Source: Pseudaminobacter soli (ex Li et al. 2025)
Lineage (GTDB): Bacteria; Pseudomonadota; Alphaproteobacteria; Rhizobiales; Rhizobiaceae
Direction of reading: 5' to 3'
Length of the DNA: 64,000 nucleotides
Assembly (NCBI RefSeq): GCF_029892515.1
Contig: NZ_JARXVF010000011.1
Location: 62,001-126,000, forward strand
Below the pieces are notes generated by a model. That model was not told the origin of the DNA. It worked only from the letters and a program-made list of their open reading frames with translations, and ran no database searches. How positions within the stretch are numbered: the stretch's first letter is position 1; the number at the start of each line of letters is the position of its first letter. Positions 46,613-56,452 of the stretch are shown here, in pieces. Both the position numbers and the translations under genes were made by a program.

Positions 46613-47146
46613 TCACAGCATTGGCAATGTGGAATAGTGCGGCGCTACCATCAGCGCATAAAGTTGAAGGCTGATAGTCACAATCAACGCGGCCGAGATG
46701 GGCACACCGAAGGGAACAACACGCTGGCGATCCAGGTGCTTGATGTAGCCGCGGAATGCAGGCGATGGCAGCAACATCGGATTGCGCACGATGGCCGCGG
46801 TGACTAGCGTGAAGACTAGCAGCGCAACAGCAAAGACCAGCAAATCGGCCCCACTCGAGACAAGCGGCGCCACCGCCATCAGCTTGACGTCGCCAGCGCC
46901 GATTTTCCGCAACAGCCAAAACGGAAACAGCAACACGAGAAGCAGGGCGCCCGCAATCGCGCTCAGTCCAAGGTTCCACCACGAGTTCTCGGTCAAGGCG
47001 GCGAGGAACATCGATGCAGAGCCGAGAGCGAGCAACAGCAGGACGTCGCTGTTGGCGATCTTTTGAGTGGTAAAGTCTTTCCAGCCGATCTTGAGCAGCA
47101 GCGGCATCGCCATGAGTTTCATCAATATTGACGCGACCAAAAGCAT
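46613..47146 (-). CDS. cpaA: Prepilin peptidase CpaA/TadV
   Basis: This 177-residue A24-family membrane aspartic peptidase should cut the Flp prepilin. The second catalytic Asp is in the family motif GAGDVKLMA. The first is in the early loop KIGWKDFTTQKIAN. Five to six helices are predicted. It is the last gene of the leftward Tad arm, one base after the TPR gene. A partner pilin gene lies at 51759-51980. Confidence 0.9.
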   Translation of the reverse strand: MLLVASILMKLMAMPLLLKIGWKDFTTQKIANSDVLLLLALGSASMFLAALTENSWWNLGLSAIAGALLLVLLFPFWLLRKIGAGDVKLMAVAPLVSSGADLLVFAVALLVFTLVTAAIVRNPMLLPSPAFRGYIKHLDRQRVVPFGVPISAALIVTISLQLYALMVAPHYSTLPML

Positions 47147-47147
47147 G

Positions 47148-47702
47148 TCAGCGCTCGATGTTGTGAACGCTTGACGACAGCAGCTGCAGGTTATTGTTCA
47201 CCGTGGGGTCGTTGGGCGCCAATTCATAGGCGCGCAGGAAATTGTTCCTGGCCGCCTGGAGATTGCCGCGTAGCAGGTTGGAATAGCCGTAGTTATTCAA
47301 ATATTCCGGAGTTGGGCCGAGTTGCTGGAACGCGTGCCGATAGGCTTTGTCCGCCAGGTCGAAGCGACGAATGCGATCACAGGATGCGGCAAGACCCAGC
47401 CACGCAACCCCATCATTGGGTGCCAGAAGGACGGCCTTGTAGAAGAACGCACCGGCATTTCCGTAATTGCTCTGCCGAAACTGGTTCGTGGCCTGGGCCA
47501 CCGCCTCGTCGGAGGCGTAGAATTCGACGTCAGAAACCGTTTTCAGTCCCTTGAAGGTGTCGCCGAAGGCAGTGAGCTCCGGGGGCGTCGGCTCGTTGGT
47601 GCGGACGATCCCATCGTTGAGGACGACGCCGTCGGTCTTGCAGCCGGCAAGCGCTATCCCCATGAGGCACGCGGCGATGGCAATGTGGATTGGCCTTGTC
47701 AT
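47148..47702 (-). CDS. TPR lipoprotein of the Tad locus (TadD-like)
   Basis: This 184-residue protein starts at 47702 after GGGG-type ribosome binding sequence. The signal peptide ends in lipobox LAGC. Tetratricopeptide-like repeats follow (ANQFRQSNYGNAGAFFYKAV, then LAPNDGVAWLGLAAS and TPEYLNNYGYSNLLRG). TadD proteins of this kind help the secretin assemble. The TadD assignment rests on position and repeats. Confidence 0.82.
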   Translation of the reverse strand: MTRPIHIAIAACLMGIALAGCKTDGVVLNDGIVRTNEPTPPELTAFGDTFKGLKTVSDVEFYASDEAVAQATNQFRQSNYGNAGAFFYKAVLLAPNDGVAWLGLAASCDRIRRFDLADKAYRHAFQQLGPTPEYLNNYGYSNLLRGNLQAARNNFLRAYELAPNDPTVNNNLQLLSSSVHNIER

Positions 47703-47760
47703 TCTCGTCCCCTCAGCACCTTTTTGGTGCAATTATTGATCTCGCATTGGCCCGATCGGA

Positions 47761-48717
47761 TCAGAAGAATACGCCCCTCATTCGGATGATAACGGGCAGC
47801 ATGATAATCATCAGCACCACCGGAAAGATGCAGAGTCCAAGCGGGATCATCATCTTCACCGGCAGCGAATTTGCGCGGTCCTCGGCGAGCAGGATTCGCT
47901 GGCTGCGCATTTCACCACTGTAGACGCGCAGAGCTTCGGTTAGGCTGGTGCCCAGCTCCTCGGACTGGCGAAACAGCACCGCGAGCGACCGCGCCTCGTC
48001 GAGCCCGATCCGATCCGACAGATCGCGCAGGGCTTCGCGCAACGGCTTTCCCGCCCGCAGCTGGAGATTCATGATCGACAGCTGGACACCCAGCCATTTG
48101 TGCGTTCCCGCAAGTTCGCTGCTTACACGCTCGACTGCTGCTTCCAGGCTCATACCGGCATCGGCGCAGGTGATCATCATGTCCATGAAGTCGGGGAAGC
48201 CGACGCGATACTGTCGCTGCTGCGCACGCTCGAAGCGGTCGAGTGCAATGCTGGGAATGACCAGGCAGGCGAGCCCGAACAGACCGCCGCCGGCGAAGGC
48301 GAAGAAGCCGGGAAGCTGCTTCGGCAAGACGCTCAGCAGGCCGAGATACGCTGCCGCGAACCCTATAAGAACGGCGCCGATCCGGCACAGCAGGTAAATG
48401 AATGGCGCGCTCTTCTGGTAGAAGCCTGCCCGAAACAGCTTGATTTCCAGCGCATCGGGCTGCCCGCGTTCCTTTTCGAGCGCCTTGAAATAGGCATCCA
48501 CTGGGCGCTGTGCGGCAAGCTTGGCCAGCTGCTCCTGTGCTGCAAGCGAACGCCGGTCGACGGAGGAATCGGACAGCAGGCCTTGGGCGAGCATGCGCCT
48601 GGTCTGAAGGACCGGCCGGAACAGCAGTGCCGCAAACAGGAAAAGCGAAGCTGCGGCGGCGAACACCGCAAGCGAGATCAGAAGGTCCAAATCCTGAAAG
48701 CTGGCTGGAAGGTTCAT
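47761..48717 (-). CDS. tadC: Tad inner-membrane platform protein TadC
   Basis: This 318-residue type II secretion F-domain protein has an N-terminal helix, a central pair of helices and the T2SSF motif GFPDFMDMMITCADAGMSLEAA (about 48145-48210). The later LGTSLTEALRVYS motif is also present. Together with TadB it forms the platform on which the CpaF ATPase acts. It lies nine bases after tadB. Confidence 0.92.
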   Translation of the reverse strand: MNLPASFQDLDLLISLAVFAAAASLFLFAALLFRPVLQTRRMLAQGLLSDSSVDRRSLAAQEQLAKLAAQRPVDAYFKALEKERGQPDALEIKLFRAGFYQKSAPFIYLLCRIGAVLIGFAAAYLGLLSVLPKQLPGFFAFAGGGLFGLACLVIPSIALDRFERAQQRQYRVGFPDFMDMMITCADAGMSLEAAVERVSSELAGTHKWLGVQLSIMNLQLRAGKPLREALRDLSDRIGLDEARSLAVLFRQSEELGTSLTEALRVYSGEMRSQRILLAEDRANSLPVKMMIPLGLCIFPVVLMIIMLPVIIRMRGVFF

Positions 48718-48726
48718 ATCCAGCCC

Positions 48727-49695
48727 TCAGATCTCGAAATTAACCATGCGATACATGATGTAGTCGCCAACGAGCGCCCACCCACCGAAGGTGACGAATA
48801 TCGGAGTGATGAGCGGGTTGCCCCAGATCTGGCCGTAATAGCTCGGCGCGATCAGCTGGAGGATGAGGAACATCGCGATCGGAAAGAGCGAGATGATCCA
48901 GGCCGACACGCGTCCCTCGGCAGACAGGGCCCGGATCTTGAGACGCAACTTCTGCCGTTCGCGCAACACAGCCGAAAGGTTCGACAGGATCTCGGTCAGA
49001 TTGCCGCCGGTCTTCGCCTGTATGGACAGCGACACGGAAAGCAGGTTCAGCCCTTCAAAACCCACGCGGTGGGAGAGCTTCTTCACCGCCTGCTCGAGGC
49101 TGAGGCCGAAAGTTATCTCGTCGGAGACAATGCCGAATTCAGTACCGATCGGGTCGGGCATCTCGCGCGCCACCAGGCCTATCGCCACCGTGGTCGGATG
49201 ACCGGCCCGCAGCGAGCGGATGATCATGTCGAGTGCATCGGGCAATTGCTTGGCAAACTTGGCTATGCGCTTGTTCCGGGCTCGGCGGAGCACCAGAAGT
49301 GGCAAAATAAAGCCGACCACGAGGAGGGCCAGCAGCGCCAGCAGTGATGAAAAGGCAAACACGACCAGCACCAGAGCCAGGACCAGCCCGGCCATGATGA
49401 ACATGGCGGCGAACGCCAGCGGGCTCCCTGTGATGCCAGACTGCGTATAGAGGCGATTGAGCGCGATGATGCCGAACAGGAAATCGCCATTGTCGGTCAG
49501 CCCGCGTTCGCGCAGCAGCCCGCGAAGCGTCTGTTCGGCCGGGGCGTCTTCTGCAAGACGCTTCAGTCGCCGGTTCACTGCCCCTGCCGCCTGCCGGCGC
49601 GCGGCAAAGGACAGGTAGAAGGACTCGACAAGCAGGATCACCGCGGCTGCTGCCAGCACATAAATTCCGTAAAGGAGCGTCTGACCGGTGAGCAT
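48727..49695 (-). CDS. tadB: Tad inner-membrane platform protein TadB
   Basis: This 322-residue T2SSF-domain protein shows KFAKQLPDALDMIIRSLRAGH, then EEI-like VSDEITFGLSLEQAVKKL, and QAKTGGNLTEILSNLS. Those are the usual TadB blocks. Its stop and that of the neighbouring tadC leave short gaps, and its start directly follows the cpaF stop (49695/49696), so expression is coupled. Confidence 0.93.
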   Translation of the reverse strand: MLTGQTLLYGIYVLAAAAVILLVESFYLSFAARRQAAGAVNRRLKRLAEDAPAEQTLRGLLRERGLTDNGDFLFGIIALNRLYTQSGITGSPLAFAAMFIMAGLVLALVLVVFAFSSLLALLALLVVGFILPLLVLRRARNKRIAKFAKQLPDALDMIIRSLRAGHPTTVAIGLVAREMPDPIGTEFGIVSDEITFGLSLEQAVKKLSHRVGFEGLNLLSVSLSIQAKTGGNLTEILSNLSAVLRERQKLRLKIRALSAEGRVSAWIISLFPIAMFLILQLIAPSYYGQIWGNPLITPIFVTFGGWALVGDYIMYRMVNFEI

Positions 49696-51078
49696 CTAGA
49701 GCGGAACCTGCGGATTGAATGCGTCCTTCGCGAAGTGGTGCCCGAGGGTCGCGGCCTCTTGGGCGAAACGCGGGCGCACGCCGGTTGCGCGGAAGTCGCC
49801 GATTATCTTGCCATCCTCCGCCACGTCGCGGCGAACGAAGTTATAGATCTCCTGCAGCTGGATCACGTTGCCTTCCATGCCGGTAATCTCGGAGATGGAA
49901 ATCACCCGCCGTCCGCCGTCGGCCAGGCGCTGTGTCTGCACGATGATGTCGATGGCCGAGGCGATCTGGGCGCGGATGGATTCAGCGCTCATCGGCATGC
50001 CGGCCATGCCTATCATCTGCTCCAGCCTTGAAAGCGCGTCGCGTGGCGTGTTCGCGTGGATGGTGGTCATCGAGCCTTCGTGACCGGTGTTCATCGCCTG
50101 CAGCATGTCGAAGGCCTCTTCGCCACGCACCTCGCCAACGATGATGCGGTCTGGGCGCATGCGCAGCGCATTCTTGACCAGATCGCGCTGGCGCACCTCG
50201 CCCTTGCCTTCGACGTTTGGAGGCCGCGTTTCCAGCCGACCGACATGCGGCTGCTGCAGCTGCAGTTCGGCCGCGTCCTCAATGGTGATCAGGCGCTCGC
50301 GGTCTGAAATGTAGCTCGAAAGGGCGTTGAGCAGCGTGGTCTTGCCACTGCCGGTGCCGCCCGACACCAGGATCGACTTGCGCGACTGCACGGCGATCCT
50401 GAGCAGATCGATCATCGGCGGCCGGATGGAGTTGAAGTCGACCAGGCGCTCCAATGAATATGGGCGCCTGGAGAACTTGCGGATGGACACAAGCGGCCCG
50501 TCCACCGAAATCGGCCGCACGGCAACGTTGACGCGCGATCCGTCCTCGAGCCGAGCGTCCACCATCGGATAGGATTCATCGACGCGGCGGCCGATCGCCG
50601 AGACGATCTTGTTGATCACCCGCATCAGATGCGCCTCGTCGCGAAAGCGGACCTGCGTTTCCTCGATGACGCCGCGCCTTTCGATGAACACGCGCCTGTG
50701 TGTGTTGATCATGATGTCAGCGATGGAATCGTCCTTGAGCAGCGGCTCGATGGGCCCGAGCCCAAGCATCTCGTCGGCGGTGTCGCTGGTAAGCTGGTCC
50801 AGTTCGCGGGAATTGAGGGGCACGTTGCGCGCCCTGACGAACTCGCGCACCAGTGGAAGGATCTCGCGCAGGATGTCTTCCTTGGATGCCGTATCCAGAG
50901 CCGCAAGGTTGAAGCGCTCGATCAGGTGGCGATGAATGTCCACCTTGAGCGCGAGCATTTCGTCGGCCTGGGAGGTGTCGCCCGGCTCATTGGCGGGCGT
51001 CGAAACCAAGGGCGCAAGGGAGGGCTCCAGACGGACCTCCTCCTTCCGCTTGGGTTGATTGGTAAAGCGGCCAAGCAT
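49696..51078 (-). CDS. cpaF: Tad pilus ATPase CpaF/TadA
   Basis: This 460-residue secretion ATPase of the VirB11/GspE superfamily starts at 51078 ([14 protein letters not shown]). It has the N-terminal helical domain, Walker A GGTGSGKT, the Asp box [12 protein letters not shown], Walker [13 protein letters not shown] and the His box TIHANTPRD. It drives Flp pilus assembly. The longer upstream reading (to 51309) lacks family similarity. It is the first gene of the leftward arm. Confidence 0.94.
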   Translation of the reverse strand: MLGRFTNQPKRKEEVRLEPSLAPLVSTPANEPGDTSQADEMLALKVDIHRHLIERFNLAALDTASKEDILREILPLVREFVRARNVPLNSRELDQLTSDTADEMLGLGPIEPLLKDDSIADIMINTHRRVFIERRGVIEETQVRFRDEAHLMRVINKIVSAIGRRVDESYPMVDARLEDGSRVNVAVRPISVDGPLVSIRKFSRRPYSLERLVDFNSIRPPMIDLLRIAVQSRKSILVSGGTGSGKTTLLNALSSYISDRERLITIEDAAELQLQQPHVGRLETRPPNVEGKGEVRQRDLVKNALRMRPDRIIVGEVRGEEAFDMLQAMNTGHEGSMTTIHANTPRDALSRLEQMIGMAGMPMSAESIRAQIASAIDIIVQTQRLADGGRRVISISEITGMEGNVIQLQEIYNFVRRDVAEDGKIIGDFRATGVRPRFAQEAATLGHHFAKDAFNPQVPL

Positions 51079-51758
51079 AGTTACGCCCCACTCCCCCTTT
51101 TTGCCCCGCGCCGTAGGTGGCTCGCGGCGGCATATGGTTTGCAGGATGCAAGTCTGTGATGAGGCTATGCCGGCCGCGCCATTGGCTACTGGCGTTGGCC
51201 ACCCCCCCGATAATCGCAAGCCGCATGCCCTAAACCGGACCCCGATTCGATGGCAGGCCTCGCATCCCACAACCACGCGCAAACTATTTGCTAACCATCG
51301 CGTGTGCAAGCGTGCAGCGATCGATTCGGCGATTTACTTGTAACTATAGTAAAGACGAGTCACTCGGCGGCCACAGTTGCGAGCACAACTATCGCGAACG
51401 ATACCTTCCGGACCACTGGTCCAGTGCTCGCGAAAATCTCGATAGGCGAGGGAATATCGGGATAACTCAGCATATATTCGGTTATCTACTGCTTTTAGGT
51501 GTGCATTCCTCCACCTTCGACAAATGCATCTTCTTAACAGATGGTTAATACAATTGAAATTCCTTTCGAATCATCAAGTTATTGGCGAGTCGATGGAGGG
51601 GTTTTTCTTGATTTTCGTGTATCAAGTGGTTAACAGGACGTTAAATGCGTTTGACAGACGAAATAACGTCGAACAACATTATGAGCGACGGGGGGTGCTG
51701 GAGTCTTGATTACATCCTCATTCGGCTCGTCGTTTTGTCTTGATAGGGGGTAATTGAA
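51079..51758. other. Divergent promoter region of the Tad locus
   Basis: This 680-base AT-richer interval separates cpaF (leftward) from the Flp pilin gene (rightward), so both promoters must be here. No gene is supported. I see no sure operator. Confidence 0.5.
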
Positions 51759-51980
51759 ATGAAGCAGATCATGACGATGGCCCGGCAGTTCCGCGACGAA
51801 GAAGACGGCGCTGCCATGGTCGAATATTCTATTCTGCTCGGCATCATCGCCGCAGCTACGATCACGGCGGTCATTGCGATCGGCGGCTGGGTAAATAACC
51901 AATTTGGCAGCCTTTGCGACGCACTAGACGGCAAGGGCGCTGGCGGCACCGGCGGCACCGCCTGCGCCAAGAACGGATGA
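51759..51980 (+). CDS. flp: Flp-type pilin
   Basis: This 73-residue prepilin has the Flp cleavage motif EEDG/AAMVEYSILLG with the conserved Gly before and Glu after the cut, then one hydrophobic helix (about residues 24-44). A Gly-rich tail with two Cys (CDALDGKG, TACAKNG) may form a disulfide. It is the only pilin gene in the window and is cut by the CpaA homologue. A strong hairpin follows. Confidence 0.93.
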   Translation: MKQIMTMARQFRDEEDGAAMVEYSILLGIIAAATITAVIAIGGWVNNQFGSLCDALDGKGAGGTGGTACAKNG

Positions 51981-51990
51981 TAAGTCGACA

Positions 51991-52020
51991 CCAGGTCCGG
52001 GTCTGTCGACCCGGACCTGG
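51991..52020 (+). terminator. Strong stem-loop between pilin and cpaB
   Basis: CCAGGTCCGGGT (51991-52002) and ACCCGGACCTGG (52009-52020) form a perfect 12-base stem with a six-base loop, ten bases past the pilin stop and followed by ATCCTTT. It probably attenuates readthrough, so the pilin is made in excess over assembly proteins. Confidence 0.7.
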
Positions 52021-52078
52021 ATCCTTTGGCGGATCGGTAATGGCGCCGGTTATCCAGTAAGAGTGTAGGTGGGGGACT

Positions 52079-53086
52079 ATGCGTGCGAACTCGATCATTA
52101 TGATCATGCTGGCCGGCATCTTCGGCGTGCTCGCCGTGGTGCTCGCCAATATGTGGCTTTCCAACCAGCGCAACCAGATGGCTCTTGCCAGTGAGAAGCC
52201 GGAGACAACAATCGTCGTTGCGGCTGAGCCGTTGAAATTCGGCGACCAGATCAGCGCAGACAAGTTGCGCCAGATCCCCTGGCCGGCGGGCGCTATCCCG
52301 CAAGGAGCTTTCAAGACCGCTCAAGAGTTGGTCTCCAAGGAAGGCGCGCGCCAGGCGCTGCAGGCGATCGGCGTCAACGAACCTATTCTCGCCAGCAAGA
52401 TCACCGGTCCGGGCCAGCGTGCCACGCTCTCGGCCGTGCTGGCTGACGGCATGAAGGCCGTCTCCATCCGCGTCAACGACGTGCTCGGCGTTGCAGGCTT
52501 CGTCTTCCCCGGCGACCGCGTCGACATCCTTCTCACCCGCACCGTACGCTCCGCTGAAGGTGGCGACCAGAGTTTTGTCGACGTGCTCTTGCAAAGCATC
52601 AAGGTGCTTGCGGTGGACCAGGTGGCCGACGAAAGCACGGAGAGCCCGACGGTGGTCAAGGCCGTGACGCTGGAAGTCTCCACCAAGGACGCGCAGAAGC
52701 TGACGTTGGCCGCAGGCGCCGGCCAGCTGTCGTTGGCGCTGCGCCAGGTGGCGGCGAACCAGGGTGAAAACACCGCGCGTATTACCCTTTCCGATCTCAC
52801 GGGCGAAACGCCCGAAACCGTTGCGGCCCGGCAGGCGGCGCAGGACGCCGACCGCCAGCGCAACGACCAGCAGTTCGATGGCCTGCTCAAGGCCGTGGAG
52901 AAGGTCGACAGCCGTCTCGATGAGCTCAGCAAGGCCAAGCAGGCGCCGCCGCCTGCGGCACCTCAAACGCAGGAGGTGGTCAAGGAGGTTGTCCGTTATC
53001 TGCAGCCCGAGCCGCCTTCTCATGCGACGGTCGGTGTTTTCAGGGGCGTGGAGCGTGTGACCTACGACGTGCCGCGAGTGAACTGA
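52079..53086 (+). CDS. cpaB: Flp pilus assembly protein CpaB/RcpC
   Basis: This 335-residue protein has one N-terminal membrane helix and a SAF-type domain (VVAAEPLKFGDQISADKLR, then WPAGAIPQGAF). A periplasmic domain with RVDILLTRTV follows. The C-terminal part is a charged coiled coil with Pro/Ala stretches. CpaB stabilises or modifies the secretin. It starts the plus-strand assembly block. Confidence 0.9.
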   Translation: MRANSIIMIMLAGIFGVLAVVLANMWLSNQRNQMALASEKPETTIVVAAEPLKFGDQISADKLRQIPWPAGAIPQGAFKTAQELVSKEGARQALQAIGVNEPILASKITGPGQRATLSAVLADGMKAVSIRVNDVLGVAGFVFPGDRVDILLTRTVRSAEGGDQSFVDVLLQSIKVLAVDQVADESTESPTVVKAVTLEVSTKDAQKLTLAAGAGQLSLALRQVAANQGENTARITLSDLTGETPETVAARQAAQDADRQRNDQQFDGLLKAVEKVDSRLDELSKAKQAPPPAAPQTQEVVKEVVRYLQPEPPSHATVGVFRGVERVTYDVPRVN

Positions 53087-53154
53087 GGGGCAAGAACCGC
53101 AAAGTCGGTTCGTGAATTGAAGCAGGGCCGTCAGGCCGGGGGGACTGAAATATT

Positions 53155-54600
53155 ATGCTGCGATTTGGCTTGAGATTTCTGGTGGCGCTCTTGAGCCTGG
53201 CCGTGTTGCCCATGCTCTCTGTGGACCCGGCCACTGCGGCCGACCGGCGCATTGATGTCTCCAGCCCGGGCGTTCACCGCATCTTCCTGCCGGTCTCGCG
53301 ATCGGTCACGATCCAGGTAAACCAGAACCTCGGCGACATGGTCGTCGCCGACAGCAAGATCGCCGATGCCCAGCCGATGACCGACCGGACGCTCTACGTC
53401 ATCGGCAAGTCTGCCGGCACCACCTCGATCAATCTGTTCTCGGATAAGCGTCAGTCGCTCGGCGTCATCGAAGTCGAGGTGGGCGTCGATATCGACGACC
53501 TGGCCGCGGCCATCAGGCAGGTGGCGCCGCGATCGCGCGTGACCATTGGCTCGGTCAACGGCCGGGTGCGGCTCGGCGGCCGGGTCAAGGATGGCGCCCA
53601 GCTCGCCGAAATCCTCAAGGTCGCCCAGCAGTATGGGCCGGAGGCGATCATCAACTCGATCGAGGTCGAGGATAGCCAGCAGGTCAATCTCGAAGTGCGT
53701 GTGCTGGAAGTGTCGCGCAATGCCGGGCGGGAGTTGGGCGTATCTATTCGCGCCAAGAGCGCTGACAACCCGAAGTCGGCGAACGGCTTCGCTACAGGTC
53801 CCGCGTCCATCCTTGCCCCATTTGCCACCGGCAACGTACCTTTCGCGTCGCTGATCGCACGCGTGATCGATTCCGGCATCAATGTCGACGTCATGATCAG
53901 GGGGCTTGAGGACAAGCGTCTGGCGCGCCGGCTTGCCGAGCCCAACCTGACCGCGCTTTCGGGCGAAGAGGCCAGCTTCCTCGCCGGCGGCGAAGTGCCG
54001 ATCCCCGTTGCAGGCGAAAGCAACGGCAACGGCACCACCACCACCATCCAGTTCAAGGAATTCGGCGTCAAGCTGCGCTTCATCCCGATCGTGCTGGAGA
54101 ACGGTAAGATCAATCTGCGCCTCAACCCGGAGGTCAGCGAGGTCGATCCGACGACATCCATTAACGCCAACGGCCTCGAAATTCCGGGCTTCAGTACTCG
54201 CAGGGCCTCGACGGTTGTCGAGTTGCGCGACGGCCAGAGCTTTGCGATCGCCGGTCTGCTGCAAGCGACCAACCGCAAGCTGCAAAGTCAGGTGCCATGG
54301 ATCGGCCAGCTGCCGATCATCGGTGCGTTGTTTCGCTCGTCGAGCTACATAAAGAACGAGACGGACCTGGTGATCATCGTCACGCCGCGCCTTGTGAGAC
54401 CGACGACGCCGGGACAGCAACTGGCCACCCCGCTCGACAAGACCCGCCCGACCAATGATCCTGAATTCTTCGCGCTGGGCGAGCTTGAAGTCACCAAGAA
54501 CATGATCCGTTTCTTTGAAACCGGCGAGGGCGTAGTCGGCCCTTACGGCCACATGCTCGACCTCAAATCCAAGGATCAGCTGGTCTATGTCAAGAAATAG
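53155..54600 (+). CDS. cpaC: Tad secretin CpaC/RcpA
   Basis: This 481-residue outer-membrane secretin has a signal peptide (about residues 1-29, ending TAA) and N-terminal beta domains (SRSVTIQVNQNLGDMVVAD, then GRVRLGGRVKDGAQ of BON type). The secretin core runs from about residue 240 to 430, with VPIPVAGES and IPGFSTRRASTVVELRDGQS. It is the pore for the pilus. Its end overlaps the next gene by 14 bases. Confidence 0.94.
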   Translation: MLRFGLRFLVALLSLAVLPMLSVDPATAADRRIDVSSPGVHRIFLPVSRSVTIQVNQNLGDMVVADSKIADAQPMTDRTLYVIGKSAGTTSINLFSDKRQSLGVIEVEVGVDIDDLAAAIRQVAPRSRVTIGSVNGRVRLGGRVKDGAQLAEILKVAQQYGPEAIINSIEVEDSQQVNLEVRVLEVSRNAGRELGVSIRAKSADNPKSANGFATGPASILAPFATGNVPFASLIARVIDSGINVDVMIRGLEDKRLARRLAEPNLTALSGEEASFLAGGEVPIPVAGESNGNGTTTTIQFKEFGVKLRFIPIVLENGKINLRLNPEVSEVDPTTSINANGLEIPGFSTRRASTVVELRDGQSFAIAGLLQATNRKLQSQVPWIGQLPIIGALFRSSSYIKNETDLVIIVTPRLVRPTTPGQQLATPLDKTRPTNDPEFFALGELEVTKNMIRFFETGEGVVGPYGHMLDLKSKDQLVYVKK

Positions 54601-54877
54601 CGCGCTCCTCATCCTGGTCGCGGCCGCCGCATTGCTGTCTGGCTGCGCGGACTATCTCAACCGCTACGACACGGTAACGCTCGCTGCCGGCGACGCACAG
54701 AAATACAACATGCTTCTTCAGACCGCCAACCCGTTCAATCCGGCTGCGCAGGACAACCATTTCACGACCAGCGGCAGCAGGATTCAGGCTGTGCTCCTTG
54801 GACATCCGCGGCCAATGGCGCCGGCACCAGCGGCCGACACTTCGACGAATGGAGACGCCGGATCGGAAGGCTCCTAA
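54587..54877 (+). CDS. Small Tad-locus lipoprotein
   Basis: This 96-residue lipoprotein has a signal peptide ending in lipobox LSGC (Cys 20), then DYLNRYDTVTLAAGDAQKYN and a Pro/Ala tail. Proteins of this kind stand where cpaD lies in the Caulobacter locus, and the family is conserved in rhizobial Tad operons. It probably sits with CpaC in the outer membrane. It overlaps cpaC by 14 bases. Confidence 0.75.
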   Translation: MSRNSALLILVAAAALLSGCADYLNRYDTVTLAAGDAQKYNMLLQTANPFNPAAQDNHFTTSGSRIQAVLLGHPRPMAPAPAADTSTNGDAGSEGS

Positions 54878-54949
54878 CGGAATAGATATTGCGAAAGGCG
54901 CGCGCGAACGAGGCGCGAGGGGCGTCAGGTTCAGGAAAGAGCTGTCGTC

Positions 54950-55289
54950 ATGCTGCAGACACTTCGAGCGTTTTGGCAAGATCAAAGAGGGATGGCGCTG
55001 ATCCTGGTGGCCATATTGCTGCCGGTCATCATCGGCTTTTCGCTGTTGGTCATCGACATGAGCCGCGCCAACACCCTGCACAACGACCTGCAAAAGGCGG
55101 CAGACGCCTTTGCACTCGCGGCGGCGGTGGAACTGAGCTGGGCCCGTGCCGACGATCACAGTCCGCCTGCAGAACGTCAAATTCCACTTCTTCTTCCTGA
55201 GCGGGTTGCTGGGGTTCAAAGATATCAACATGCCCTCCATGTCGAGCACAGTAACAGGCGAAGATCTTAGCAGCGGAGCACCAACATAA
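54950..55289 (+). pseudogene. Truncated, frameshifted TadG-like gene
   Basis: The ATG at 54950 follows AGGAAAGAG and begins the usual TadG/TadE-type start: RGMALILVAILLPVIIGF, then NTLHNDLQKAADAFALAAAVEL. The homology then stops and the frame runs to a TAG at 55268-55270 through unrelated residues. A different frame carries TITVRLQNVKFHF to a TAA at 55287-55289, overlapping the cpaE start. The normal gene is several hundred codons, so most of the middle is deleted. Whether a short product has any use is unknown. Confidence 0.75.
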
Positions 55290-56452
55290 TGAACGCGATC
55301 GATCCCGCTGTTCTTCCGACCCGCCGGAAGCAGATTGCCTTGTATTCCAGCGATCCGAACTTGAGGCATGAAACTGCCGCCCGGCTCGAGGCTTTGGCAA
55401 TCTACGATGTCCAGGTCGCCGAGCCCGATGCGTTCCTGAAGGGGGCGACGGCTGGCGGGCGCCCAAACATCATTATCCTTGACCTCGCTCAGGGCGAAAT
55501 CCTCGAAAGCCCAGGGCTGATGGAAGCGCGGGCGGCGTGGTCGCAGGTGCCGCTGATCGCCATTTCCGGCGAACTGCGACCCGACCAGATGCGTAACCTT
55601 GTCCGGCTTAACGCTTCGGATTGGCTGCACAGGCCGCTCGACAGCAAGGAACTGCTCAATGCTGTGACCTTCCACGACAGTGGCAACCAGGCGAACAAGA
55701 GCCGGATTATCACCTTTATCGGAGCGAGCGGAGGCACCGGCGCCACAACGCTTGCCTTGGCCGCTGCGGAGTATCTGGCAGCCAAGTCGCCGGATCGCGC
55801 CGCTTCCACCTGCCTTATCGATCTCGATTATCAAAACGCCAACTGCGGCGCCTACCTCAATCTGTTCAACCAATTCGACCTCGGCGGCATTGTTGCTCAA
55901 CCGGATCGGCTCGATGTCGAACTGATGGATGTCATAAAGCTCTCGCGACCGCACGGCCTGACAATCTATTCATTCGAACGGCCGCAACTGCCGTTCGAGC
56001 CACGTGGAAGCGAATTCGTGTTCAAGCTGCTTGATTTGGCAGCTTACCGGTTCAGCGATATCGTCATCGACCTGCCCAATATCGAAACGGTCTGGCAGAG
56101 CCCGGTGCTTTCGACCAGTGACGAGGTCTTCATCGTCTTCGAGCTCAATCTGGCAGCTATGCGCCAGGCCAAACGTCTCTACGGCAGGATTCGCGAACTG
56201 CGCGGCAACGCCGCCAGCATCACGTTGGTTGCCAATAAGCAGAAGCGCAAATGGTTCGGTAATCATTTTTCCCGCAAGGATTTGGAGAAAGTATTCAAGA
56301 CCTCTGACATCAGGTCGATCAGCTTCGACCAAGAGTTGCTGACAGAATCTCTCAATCGCGCCATTCTGCCCACCGAAGTGGATGCTCGCGCCCGTTTCAA
56401 CAAGGACGTCAAGGCGATACTTCGCGACAGGCTAGACGGCAATGCGCGCTAA
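55289..56452 (+). CDS. cpaE: Pilus assembly ATPase-like protein CpaE/TadZ
   Basis: This 387-residue ParA/MinD-like protein has an N-terminal receiver-like domain (about 1-130). The P-loop is GASGGTGATTLA, lacking the usual Lys, as is common in TadZ. CLIDLDYQNANCGAYLNLF is the A' motif. TadZ places the pilus machine at the pole. Its start overlaps the tadG remnant stop (TAATG), and its end overlaps the next gene by 11 bases. Confidence 0.92.
   Translation: MNAIDPAVLPTRRKQIALYSSDPNLRHETAARLEALAIYDVQVAEPDAFLKGATAGGRPNIIILDLAQGEILESPGLMEARAAWSQVPLIAISGELRPDQMRNLVRLNASDWLHRPLDSKELLNAVTFHDSGNQANKSRIITFIGASGGTGATTLALAAAEYLAAKSPDRAASTCLIDLDYQNANCGAYLNLFNQFDLGGIVAQPDRLDVELMDVIKLSRPHGLTIYSFERPQLPFEPRGSEFVFKLLDLAAYRFSDIVIDLPNIETVWQSPVLSTSDEVFIVFELNLAAMRQAKRLYGRIRELRGNAASITLVANKQKRKWFGNHFSRKDLEKVFKTSDIRSISFDQELLTESLNRAILPTEVDARARFNKDVKAILRDRLDGNAR

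Noticed and set aside
48100-49347. Plus-strand open frame of 415 codons
   Set aside because: It is a shadow of tadC and tadB; composition is charged and repeat-like, with no domain.
53131-55954. Long minus-strand open frames opposite cpaC and cpaE
   Set aside because: The plus-strand genes have unmistakable secretin and TadZ motifs; the minus frames are His/Arg-rich shadows.
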